Under the pieces are notes generated by a model. It did not search any database, was not told the DNA's origin, and saw only the letters and a program-made list of their open reading frames with translations. From Escherichia sp. E4742 (GTDB taxonomy: Bacteria > Pseudomonadota > Gammaproteobacteria > Enterobacterales > Enterobacteriaceae): a stretch of DNA of 64,000 nt. This document shows positions 39,201-47,246 of this stretch, one piece after another. The number at the start of each line of letters is the position of its first letter. Position 1 is the stretch's first letter. The position numbers and the translations under genes are program-made. The stretch lies in NCBI RefSeq assembly GCF_005843885.1, contig NZ_CP040443.1, positions 62,001 through 126,000 on the forward strand, given 5' to 3'.

Positions 39201-39313
39201 GTCTGGTAATGAGTCAGCTCCTGACGCTGTATACCACGCCGGTGGTGTATCTCTTTTTCGACCGTCTGCGGCTGCGTTTTTCGCGAAAATCTAAAGAAAC
39301 GGTAACCGAGTAA
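36236..39313 (+). CDS. mdtC: MdtC, RND transporter subunit
   Basis: 1025 residues with a GTG start one base after mdtB (GAGGAGGCGTAAGTG). RND features as in MdtB: [20 protein letters not shown] in TM4 and the repeated second half ([14 protein letters not shown]). In the MdtBC trimer MdtC is thought to supply the substrate pathway. Length agrees with K-12. Confidence 0.98.
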   Translation: [1025 protein letters not shown]

Positions 39314-40729
39314 ATGACAGATCTTCCTGACAGCACCCGCTGGCAATTGTGGATTGTGGCTTTCGGCTTCTTTATGCAGTCGCTGGACACCACCATCGTA
39401 AACACCGCCCTTCCCTCAATGGCGCAAAGCCTCGGGGAAAGCCCGCTGCATATGCACATGGTCATTGTCTCTTATGTGCTGACCGTAGCGGTGATGTTGC
39501 CTGCCAGCGGCTGGCTGGCGGACAAAGTCGGCGTGCGCAATATTTTCTTTACCGCCATCGTGCTGTTTACCCTCGGTTCACTGTTTTGCGCGCTTTCCGG
39601 CACGCTGAACGAACTGTTGCTGGCACGCGCGTTACAGGGCGTTGGCGGTGCGATGATGGTGCCGGTCGGCAGGTTGACGGTGATGAAAATCGTACCGCGC
39701 GAGCAATATATGGCGGCGATGACCTTCGTTACTCTGCCCGGTCAGGTCGGTCCGCTGCTCGGTCCGGCGCTCGGCGGTCTGCTGGTGGAGTACGCGTCGT
39801 GGCACTGGATCTTTTTGATCAACATTCCTGTGGGGATTATCGGTGCGATCGCCACACTGATGTTAATGCCAAACTACACCATGCAGACGCGGCGCTTCGA
39901 TCTCTCCGGCTTTCTGTTGCTGGCGGTTGGCATGGCAGTGTTAACGCTGGCGCTGGATGGCAGTAAAGGCACAGGACTTTCGCCGCTGACGATTGCTGGC
40001 CTGGTGGCGGTTGGCGTAGTGGCACTGATGCTTTATCTGCTGCACGCCAGAAATAACCACCGCGCCCTTTTCAGTCTGAAACTGTTCCGCACCCGCACCT
40101 TTTCGCTGGGTCTGGCGGGGAGTTTTGCCGGACGTATTGGCAGCGGTATGTTGCCCTTTATGACGCCGGTTTTCTTGCAAATTGGCCTTGGTTTCTCACC
40201 GTTCCATGCCGGACTGATGATGATCCCGATGGTGCTCGGCAGCATGGGAATGAAGCGTATTGTGGTGCAGGTGGTTAACCGCTTTGGTTATCGTCGGGTG
40301 CTGGTGGCAACCACGTTGGGTCTGTCGCTGGTCACATTACTGTTTATGACCACCGCGATGCTTGGCTGGTACTACGTTTTGCCATTTGTTCTGTTTTTAC
40401 AAGGAATGGTCAACTCAACGCGTTTCTCCTCCATGAACACCCTGACGCTGAAAGATCTCCCAGACAATCTGGCGAGCAGCGGCAACAGTCTGCTGTCGAT
40501 GATTATGCAATTGTCGATGAGTATCGGCGTCACCATCGCCGGGCTGTTGCTGGGACTTTTTGGTTCGCAGCATGTCAGCGTTGACAGCGGCACGACACAA
40601 ACTGTCTTTATGTACACCTGGCTTAGTATGGCGTTTCTTATCGCCCTTCCGGCGTTCATCTTTGCCAGAGTGCCGAACGATACGCATCAAAACGTGGCTA
40701 TTTCGCGGAGAAAAAGGAGCGCGCAATGA
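39314..40729 (+). CDS. mdtD: MdtD, MFS transporter of the DHA2 (14-TM) group
   Basis: 471 residues, fourteen hydrophobic segments, MFS motif GWLADKVGVRN between TM2 and TM3 and LDTTIVNTALPSMAQSLG in TM1, which is the DHA2 signature. It is not needed for MdtABC drug efflux; a role in citrate/iron export has been suggested in E. coli. It begins on the base after the mdtC stop and overlaps baeS by four. Confidence 0.95.
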   Translation: MTDLPDSTRWQLWIVAFGFFMQSLDTTIVNTALPSMAQSLGESPLHMHMVIVSYVLTVAVMLPASGWLADKVGVRNIFFTAIVLFTLGSLFCALSGTLNELLLARALQGVGGAMMVPVGRLTVMKIVPREQYMAAMTFVTLPGQVGPLLGPALGGLLVEYASWHWIFLINIPVGIIGAIATLMLMPNYTMQTRRFDLSGFLLLAVGMAVLTLALDGSKGTGLSPLTIAGLVAVGVVALMLYLLHARNNHRALFSLKLFRTRTFSLGLAGSFAGRIGSGMLPFMTPVFLQIGLGFSPFHAGLMMIPMVLGSMGMKRIVVQVVNRFGYRRVLVATTLGLSLVTLLFMTTAMLGWYYVLPFVLFLQGMVNSTRFSSMNTLTLKDLPDNLASSGNSLLSMIMQLSMSIGVTIAGLLLGLFGSQHVSVDSGTTQTVFMYTWLSMAFLIALPAFIFARVPNDTHQNVAISRRKRSAQ

Positions 40730-42129
40730 AGTTCTGGCGACCCGGCATTACCGGCAAACTGTTTCTGGCGATCTTCGCCACCTGCATCGTCTTGCTGATC
40801 ACAATGCACTGGGCGGTACGTATTAGTTTTGAGCGTGGTTTTATTGATTACATCAAGCATGGTAATGAGCAACGGCTGCAAATGCTTGGCGACGCGCTTG
40901 GCGAGCAATACGCCCAGCACGGTAACTGGCGGTTTCTGCGTAATAACGATCGCTTCGTATTTCAGATCCTGCGTTCGCTTGAACACGATAGCAACGACGA
41001 TAAGCCCGGCCCCGGTATGCCGCCGCACGGCTGGCGAACCCAGTTCTGGGTAGTTGATCAAAACAACAAAGTGCTGGTTGGCCCACGCGCACCCATTCCA
41101 CTGGACGGTACACGGCGGCCGATTCTGGTCAATGGTGTTGAAGTTGGCGCGGTAATAGCCTCTCCAGTCGAGCGACTGACCCGCAATACCGATATCAATT
41201 TTGATAAGCAACAGCGGCAAACCAGCTGGCTGATTGTGGCGTTATCTACTCTATTAGCGGCGCTGGCGACATTTCCACTGGCACGCGGTTTGCTGGCTCC
41301 GGTGAAACGACTGGTGGATGGCACGCACAAACTGGCGGCGGGCGATTTCACCACTCGCGTGACGCCCACCAGCGAAGATGAACTGGGGAAACTGGCACAA
41401 GACTTCAACCAGCTCGCCAGCACGCTGGAGAAAAACCAGCAAATGCGCCGCGATTTTATGGCCGATATTTCTCACGAACTGCGCACGCCTTTAGCGGTGC
41501 TGCGCGGTGAACTGGAAGCCATTCAGGATGGCGTGCGTAAATTCACGCCGGAGACGGTGGCGTCTTTACAGGCGGAGGTCGGTACACTGACCAAACTGGT
41601 TGACGATCTCCATCAGTTGTCGATGTCTGATGAAGGCGCTCTCGCCTATCAAAAAGCATCGGTAGATTTGATCCCACTGCTGGAAGTGGCGGGCGGCGCA
41701 TTTCGTGAACGATTCGCCAGCCGTGGCCTGAAACTGCAATTTTCCCTGCCGGATAGCATCACCGTATTTGGCGATCGCGACCGTTTAATGCAGTTGTTCA
41801 ATAATTTACTGGAAAACAGCCTGCGCTACACCGACAGCGGCGGCAGCCTGCAAATCTCCGCCGAACAGCACGATAAAACGGTGCGCCTGACCTTTGCCGA
41901 CAGCGCGCCGGGCGTCAGTGATGATCAGCTGCAAAAACTGTTTGAGCGTTTTTACCGCACAGAAGGTTCCCGCAACCGTGCCAGCGGCGGTTCCGGGCTG
42001 GGGCTGGCGATTTGCCTGAACATTGTTGAAGCACATAATGGCCGCATTATTGCTGCCCATTCGCCTTTTGGCGGGGTAAGCATTACAGTAGAGTTACCGC
42101 TGGAACGGGATTTACAGAGAGAAGTATGA
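40726..42129 (+). CDS. baeS: BaeS, envelope-stress sensor histidine kinase
   Basis: 467 residues. TM1 (LFLAIFATCIVLLITMHW), periplasmic domain about 35-165, TM2 (WLIVALSTLLAALATFPLA), HAMP, then the H-box with His250 (FMADISHELRTPLAVLR) and the N, G1 and G2 boxes (NNLLENSLRYTDSGG; SGGSGLGLAI). It senses indole, flavonoids, misfolded envelope proteins and similar stress, and phosphorylates BaeR. Overlaps both neighbours by four bases. Confidence 0.98.
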   Translation: MKFWRPGITGKLFLAIFATCIVLLITMHWAVRISFERGFIDYIKHGNEQRLQMLGDALGEQYAQHGNWRFLRNNDRFVFQILRSLEHDSNDDKPGPGMPPHGWRTQFWVVDQNNKVLVGPRAPIPLDGTRRPILVNGVEVGAVIASPVERLTRNTDINFDKQQRQTSWLIVALSTLLAALATFPLARGLLAPVKRLVDGTHKLAAGDFTTRVTPTSEDELGKLAQDFNQLASTLEKNQQMRRDFMADISHELRTPLAVLRGELEAIQDGVRKFTPETVASLQAEVGTLTKLVDDLHQLSMSDEGALAYQKASVDLIPLLEVAGGAFRERFASRGLKLQFSLPDSITVFGDRDRLMQLFNNLLENSLRYTDSGGSLQISAEQHDKTVRLTFADSAPGVSDDQLQKLFERFYRTEGSRNRASGGSGLGLAICLNIVEAHNGRIIAAHSPFGGVSITVELPLERDLQREV

Positions 42130-42848
42130 CCGAATTACCTATCGACGAAAACACGCCACGAATTTTGATCGTGGAAGATGAACCCAAGTTAGGGCAGTTG
42201 CTCATCGATTATCTGCGTGCCGCGAGCTATGCGCCGACGCTTATCAGCCACGGCGATCAGGTACTGCCCTACGTGCGCCAGACCCCGCCGGACCTTATCC
42301 TGCTGGATCTGATGTTGCCAGGCACCGATGGTCTGACACTTTGCCGGGAAATTCGTCGTTTTTCCGATGTCCCAATTGTGATGGTGACGGCGAAAATTGA
42401 AGAGATCGATCGCCTGCTGGGGCTGGAGATTGGTGCCGATGACTACATCTGTAAACCGTACAGCCCGCGTGAAGTGGTGGCACGCGTTAAGACCATTTTG
42501 CGCCGCTGCAAACCGCAGCGCGAGTTGCAGCAACAGGATGCCGAAAGTCCGTTGATTATCGACGAAGGCCGTTTTCAGGCTTCATGGCGTGGCAAAATGC
42601 TTGACCTGACGCCTGCGGAATTTCGTCTGCTGAAAACGCTCTCCCATGAACCGGGTAAAGTATTCTCCCGCGAGCAATTGCTCAATCATCTTTACGACGA
42701 CTACCGCGTGGTAACCGACCGAACTATCGACAGCCACATTAAAAACCTGCGTCGCAAGCTGGAATCTCTCGACGCCGAGCAGTCATTTATCCGTGCCGTT
42801 TACGGTGTCGGTTACCGTTGGGAAGCTGACGCCTGCCGTATTGTTTAA
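42126..42848 (+). CDS. baeR: BaeR, OmpR-type response regulator
   Basis: 240 residues. Receiver domain with acidic pocket (VEDEP at 16-20) and phospho-acceptor Asp61 (LLDLMLPG), then a winged-helix OmpR domain (LTPAEFRLLKTLSHEPGKVFS ... TIDSHIKNLRRKL). It activates mdtABCD-baeSR through the box at 31795 and also acrD and spy elsewhere. Last gene of the operon. Confidence 0.98.
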   Translation: MTELPIDENTPRILIVEDEPKLGQLLIDYLRAASYAPTLISHGDQVLPYVRQTPPDLILLDLMLPGTDGLTLCREIRRFSDVPIVMVTAKIEEIDRLLGLEIGADDYICKPYSPREVVARVKTILRRCKPQRELQQQDAESPLIIDEGRFQASWRGKMLDLTPAEFRLLKTLSHEPGKVFSREQLLNHLYDDYRVVTDRTIDSHIKNLRRKLESLDAEQSFIRAVYGVGYRWEADACRIV

Positions 42849-43091
42849 CCTGTTCCTTTTAATGGCAGTCTCAAACTACAACGCGGACCGTTCCGTCGCC
42901 CACTGAGTATTATAACCCTCTCTGAAAAAGAGAGGGATAAAGCCGTGCTCGTATTCAGATTTCAGCATATTTATCAGTAATCTCCCCCATGTATTAGAGG
43001 GTATTCCCCTGATTGGCAACCACCTGAATATCACCCATACTTAAATCGTTACATACTGTTTTCGATACGCAATTTCAAGCAAGGAGTCAAT
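42849..43091. other. baeR-yegP intergenic region
   Basis: 244 bases without a gene. A hairpin CCCTCTC-TGAAAAA-GAGAGGG at 42916-42936 has no T-run and may be an RNA-end stabiliser or weak terminator after baeR. A TATACTT-like stretch near 43035 may belong to the yegP promoter. I see nothing else. Confidence 0.5.
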
Positions 43092-43424
43092 ATGGCTGGT
43101 TGGTTTGAACTTAATAAGAGCAGTGATAATCAGTTCCGTTTTGTGTTAAAAGCGGGGAACGGAGAAACCATTCTCACAAGCGAATTGTATGCCTCAAAAG
43201 CCTCTGCGGAAAAGGGCATCGCCTCGGTACAAAGCAACAGTCCGCAGGATGAACGCTATGAGAAAAAGACGGCGAGCAACGGCAAGTTTTATTTCAATCT
43301 GAAAGCGGCCAATCATCAGATAATTGGCTCCAGCCAGATGTATGCTACCGCTCAATCACGCGAAGTCGGAATTGCCTCTGTAAAAACCAATGGCGTAAGC
43401 CAGACGGTGAAAGATAAGACTTAA
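43092..43424 (+). CDS. yegP: YegP, UPF0339/DUF1508 two-repeat protein
   Basis: 110 residues built of two DUF1508 repeats: NQFRFVLKAGNGETILTSEL with YASKASAEKGIASVQSN, and GKFYFNLKAANHQIIGSSQM with YATAQSREVGIASVKTN. AAGGAGTC precedes the ATG. Function is not known; single-copy genes with this fold occur in many bacteria. Own transcription unit with a strong terminator. Confidence 0.96.
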   Translation: MAGWFELNKSSDNQFRFVLKAGNGETILTSELYASKASAEKGIASVQSNSPQDERYEKKTASNGKFYFNLKAANHQIIGSSQMYATAQSREVGIASVKTNGVSQTVKDKT

Positions 43425-43431
43425 TCATTGT

Positions 43432-43463
43432 GCCGGGCGCGGATGACGCGCCTGGCTTTATTT
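43432..43463 (+). terminator. yegP terminator
   Basis: GCCGGGCGCG-GATGA-CGCGCCTGGC, a 10-bp stem with one G-T pair, then TTTATTT. The rest of the 344-base gap to trhP is AT-rich to about 43620; TACAAT at 43681 may be the trhP -10. Confidence 0.8.
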
Positions 43464-43767
43464 CTAAAAAACACTGACTTATTGATGCTAAGGATCAATC
43501 CGCGCCATTAAAATAATGGGCGGATAAGTTTCATATTAGGTGAAAGAATTTTTGTTCTTCTTTTTGAACGCCACGTTATTTATTTCCTGCAAGTGCCGAA
43601 GAAATTATCGTTATTCGCATCCTTACCAAAACCAGAAAACGACCAGACATTTGCACTGGAGCCAACCCCACCGATTGCGCTACAATGCCCGCCCTTAAAG
43701 TGGGGACACTCCCCTAACCGCTTCATCAGGTGAAGCGGATCTGACCTGTCATCAGAACGAGAGAATT

Positions 43768-45129
43768 ATGTTTAAACCGGAACTCCTTTCCCCGGCGGGA
43801 ACGCTGAAAAATATGCGTTACGCTTTCGCTTATGGCGCAGATGCTGTTTATGCGGGCCAGCCGCGTTACTCCCTGCGTGTGCGCAACAACGAATTCAACC
43901 ACGAAAATCTTCAGCTCGGCATCAACGAAGCCCATGCGCTGGGGAAAAAGTTTTATGTCGTGGTCAACATTGCGCCGCACAACGCTAAGCTGAAAACCTT
44001 TATCCGTGACCTGAAACCGGTAGTGGAAATGGGGCCGGATGCGCTGATTATGTCCGATCCTGGGCTGATTATGCTGGTGCGTGAGCACTTCCCTGAAATG
44101 CCGATCCACCTTTCCGTGCAGGCTAACGCCGTAAACTGGGCGACGGTAAAATTCTGGCAGCAAATGGGCCTGACCCGCGTGATCCTCTCCCGTGAACTAT
44201 CACTGGAAGAGATTGAAGAGATCCGCAATCAGGTGCCGGATATGGAGCTCGAAATCTTCGTTCACGGCGCACTGTGCATGGCCTACTCCGGTCGCTGCCT
44301 GCTCTCTGGCTATATCAACAAACGCGACCCGAACCAGGGCACCTGCACCAACGCCTGCCGCTGGGAGTACAACGTCCAGGAAGGTAAAGAAGATGACGTC
44401 GGCAACATCGTACACAAATACGAGCCGATTCCGGTGCAAAACGTTGAACCGACGCTGGGTATCGGCGCGCCAACCGACAAAGTGTTTATGATCGAAGAGG
44501 CCCAGCGTCCGGGTGAGTATATGACCGCGTTTGAAGACGAACACGGCACTTACATCATGAACTCGAAAGATCTGCGCGCTATCGCCCACGTTGAACGCCT
44601 GACTAAAATGGGCGTGCATTCGCTGAAAATCGAAGGCCGCACCAAATCTTTCTACTATTGTGCACGCACCGCGCAGGTTTATCGTAAAGCTATCGATGAT
44701 GCCGCTGCGGGCAAACCGTTCGACACCAGCCTGCTGGAGACGCTGGAAGGTCTGGCGCATCGCGGCTATACCGAAGGTTTCCTGCGTCGCCATACGCATG
44801 ATGATTATCAGAACTACGAATACGGTTATTCCGTTTCTGACCGCCAGCAGTTTGTTGGTGAGTTTACCGGTGAGCGTAAAGGCGACCTCGCGGCGGTAGC
44901 GGTTAAAAACAAATTCTCCGTTGGCGACAGCCTTGAGCTGATGACTCCACAGGGCAATATCAACTTTACCCTTGAGCATATGGAAAACGCCAAAGGCGAA
45001 GCGATGCAGGTTGCGCCGGGCGATGGTTATACTGTGTGGATCCCGGTCCCGCAGGATCTCGAACTGAACTACGCGCTGCTGATGCGTAATTTCTCTGGGG
45101 AAACCACGCGTAACCCGCACGGCAAGTGA
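43768..45129 (+). CDS. trhP: TrhP (YegQ), tRNA hydroxylation protein, U32 family
   Basis: 453 residues. The U32 core has MYAFAYGADAVYAG-like start (here MRYAFAYGADAVYAGQPRYS), VSVQANAVNW-type segment and the signature EIFVHGALCMAYSGRCLLSG followed by CTNACRWEY, which supplies cysteines for an iron-sulfur cluster. With prephenate as source it is needed for 5-hydroxyuridine at position 34 of some tRNAs. Length equals the K-12 protein. In the minus frame a 306-residue shadow is open. Confidence 0.96.
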   Translation: MFKPELLSPAGTLKNMRYAFAYGADAVYAGQPRYSLRVRNNEFNHENLQLGINEAHALGKKFYVVVNIAPHNAKLKTFIRDLKPVVEMGPDALIMSDPGLIMLVREHFPEMPIHLSVQANAVNWATVKFWQQMGLTRVILSRELSLEEIEEIRNQVPDMELEIFVHGALCMAYSGRCLLSGYINKRDPNQGTCTNACRWEYNVQEGKEDDVGNIVHKYEPIPVQNVEPTLGIGAPTDKVFMIEEAQRPGEYMTAFEDEHGTYIMNSKDLRAIAHVERLTKMGVHSLKIEGRTKSFYYCARTAQVYRKAIDDAAAGKPFDTSLLETLEGLAHRGYTEGFLRRHTHDDYQNYEYGYSVSDRQQFVGEFTGERKGDLAAVAVKNKFSVGDSLELMTPQGNINFTLEHMENAKGEAMQVAPGDGYTVWIPVPQDLELNYALLMRNFSGETTRNPHGK

Positions 45130-45213
45130 TTAATTTCAAGTATTTTTCCCAGATAGAAAATTCTTAGAAACCGATCACATACAGCTGCATTTATTAAGGT
45201 TATCATCCGTTTC

Positions 45214-45300
45214 GCTGAAAAACATAACCCATAAAATGCTAGCTGTACCAGGAACCACCTCCTTAGCCTGTGTAATCTCCCTTACGCAGGCTTATTTTTT
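45214..45300 (+). ncRNA. cyaR: CyaR (RyeE) small regulatory RNA
   Basis: The 87 bases from GCTGAAAAACATAACCCATA to the T-run after TTACGCAGGCTTA agree with K-12 CyaR, including the CCTCCTTAG seed region and terminator. TATCAT (45201-45206) is a good -10. A CRP half-site GATCACA (45173-45179) gives a centre near -42, fitting cAMP-CRP activation. CyaR with Hfq represses ompX, luxS, nadE and others. Confidence 0.95.
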
Positions 45301-45386
45301 TGCACCACGACTTTCATCCTGTTCTGACTCCACCTTCTCTTTTCTGCTCTACACTTTCTAAAGATCAATAATAAAGGCATACGACG

Positions 45387-46286
45387 ATGGTCGATTTTCC
45401 CGCCAGTTTGCTGATTCTTAACGGCAAAAGTGCTGACAATGAAACATTGCGCGAGGCGATTATGCTGTTGCGTGAGGAAGGAATAACGATCCATGTACGG
45501 GTCACCTGGGAGAAAGGTGATGCCGCGCGTTTTGTGACTGAAGCGTGCCAACTTGGCGTCGCGACGGTGATAGCAGGCGGTGGCGATGGCACCATTAATG
45601 AAGTCTCAACGGCGTTGATTCAGTGTGAAGGCGATGACATTCCTGCTTTGGGGATTTTGCCGCTAGGTACAGCGAATGATTTCGCCACAAGCGTGGGGAT
45701 CCCTGAGGCGCTGGATAAGGCGTTGAAACTGGCGATTGCCGGTAACGCTATTGCGATTGATATGGCGCAGGTCAACAAACAAACCTGTTTTATCAACATG
45801 GCGACGGGCGGGTTTGGTACGCGCATCACCACCGAAACACCGGAAAAATTAAAATCCGCACTAGGGGGCGTCTCTTACATCATTCACGGCTTAATGCGCA
45901 TGGACACGTTACAACCAGATCGTTGTGAAATCCGCGGTGAAAACTTTCACTGGCAAGGTGACGCCCTGGTCATTGGTATTGGTAACGGGCGTCAGGCCGG
46001 TGGCGGTCAGCAACTGTGCCCAAATGCGCTGATCAATGATGGTTTGTTACAACTGCGTATTTTCACTGGCGATGAAATTCTTCCAGCTCTCTTCTCAACC
46101 TTAAAACCTGACGAAGAAAACCCGAATATTATTGATGGCGCTTCAGCATGGTTCGAGATACAAGCACCGCATGAAATCACCTTTAATCTGGATGGCGAAC
46201 CGTTGAGTGGACAAAACTTTCATATTGAAATACTTCCGGCGGCGCTGCGTTGTCGATTACCACCGGATTGTCCGTTATTGCGTTAA
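45387..46286 (+). CDS. yegS: YegS, phosphatidylglycerol/lipid kinase
   Basis: 299 residues. The diacylglycerol-kinase catalytic motif GGGDGTINEVS (about 64-74) and PLGTANDFATS (about 90-100) are present, followed by a beta-sandwich domain with GNGRQAGGGQQLCP. YegS phosphorylates phosphatidylglycerol in vitro. In K-12 the P2 remnant ogrK and yegR/yegZ lie between cyaR and yegS; here they are absent. Confidence 0.97.
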   Translation: MVDFPASLLILNGKSADNETLREAIMLLREEGITIHVRVTWEKGDAARFVTEACQLGVATVIAGGGDGTINEVSTALIQCEGDDIPALGILPLGTANDFATSVGIPEALDKALKLAIAGNAIAIDMAQVNKQTCFINMATGGFGTRITTETPEKLKSALGGVSYIIHGLMRMDTLQPDRCEIRGENFHWQGDALVIGIGNGRQAGGGQQLCPNALINDGLLQLRIFTGDEILPALFSTLKPDEENPNIIDGASAWFEIQAPHEITFNLDGEPLSGQNFHIEILPAALRCRLPPDCPLLR

Positions 46287-46324
46287 TCAAATTATTCTCT
46301 CTTGAATTAGGGAAAATCAGTTAT

Positions 46325-46354
46325 GCCGGATGCGGTGTAAACACCTTATCCGGC
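46325..46354. repeat. single REP element between yegS and gatR
   Basis: GCCGGATGCGGTGTAAACACCTTATCCGGC is a REP unit. It lies between the convergent ends of yegS and gatR. Confidence 0.85.
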
Positions 46355-46367
46355 CTACAGAACAATA

Positions 46368-47147
46368 CTACACCGTAATTAATTTCACCCGTGTCTTCTG
46401 CAATGCCAATTTATCGACCTCTGATACGGCATCATCGGTAATAATAATATCGATTTTTTCGATTGGCAGTACCTGATTAAATCCACGACGGTTAAATTTT
46501 GTTGAGTCGAGAACTGCGATAACTTTATTCGCCGCTGTCACCATAGCACCACTAACGGAATAACCTTCATTAAAGGTCGTAATACCATTAACCGCATCAA
46601 TCCCATCAGCACCCACAAACATTAAATCGGCATTAATATCCTGCAGGGAACGTTCAGCAATAGATCCATGCATAGATCGCGTTTTATGGCGCACCGTACC
46701 ACCACAAACCACCAAAGTGATGTCTTTATTTTCAGAAAGGGCAAATGCAGCAGGAAGGCTATTGGTGATCACCGTGATATTTTTAGCAGTCATTAACCCT
46801 TCAGCGATAAGCATTGTCGTACTTCCGCTATCGAGGATAACCGTCATGCCTTCGTGGATCATTTTTACTGCCGCCTGCGCAATTCTGTTTTTCGGTGCGC
46901 TGGCTAACTGAAACCGCTCTTTAAACCCGACTTCCTGCGCCTCGGTTTCACTATTACCGGACATTATTTTCGCCGCACCGCCATGAAAGCGCGTGACCAC
47001 GCCTTTTTGTTCGAGAAAGCGCAAATCGGCTCGAATTGTCGCTTCCGATGCAGCAAATATTCCCGCCAGATCCTGAACAAGCACGGTTCCCTGTTCATTC
47101 ACTAATTGGATGATCTTATTCCTTCGCTCGAATGAATTCATCGTCAT
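46368..47147 (-). CDS. gatR: GatR, DeoR-family galactitol repressor, intact
   Basis: 259 residues. N-terminal DeoR helix-turn-helix (ERRNKIIQLVNEQGTVLVQD ... ASEATIRADLRFLEQKGVVTR), then the sugar-phosphate-binding part (ILDSGSTTMLIAEGL, VVCGGTVRHKTRSMHG, LMFVGADGIDAVNG). In K-12 MG1655 this gene is split by IS3, making the gat genes constitutive; here it is continuous, so the operon should be inducible. Last gene in the gat direction, 100 bases past gatD. Confidence 0.96.
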   Translation of the reverse strand: MTMNSFERRNKIIQLVNEQGTVLVQDLAGIFAASEATIRADLRFLEQKGVVTRFHGGAAKIMSGNSETEAQEVGFKERFQLASAPKNRIAQAAVKMIHEGMTVILDSGSTTMLIAEGLMTAKNITVITNSLPAAFALSENKDITLVVCGGTVRHKTRSMHGSIAERSLQDINADLMFVGADGIDAVNGITTFNEGYSVSGAMVTAANKVIAVLDSTKFNRRGFNQVLPIEKIDIIITDDAVSEVDKLALQKTRVKLITV

Positions 47148-47246
47148 TTACCCATATTCAATTGTGACTAGTGTAAACGAAGGGGGACCATTGGTGAATG
47201 ATCTGTTTTGCACAATACCGGGCCAGCATCACGCTGGCCCACGGTT

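Noticed and set aside
44200..45120. A 306-residue minus-strand frame opposite trhP
   Set aside because: trhP is a known, complete gene with conserved motifs; the antisense frame shows no domain and reflects the codon bias of a highly biased gene.
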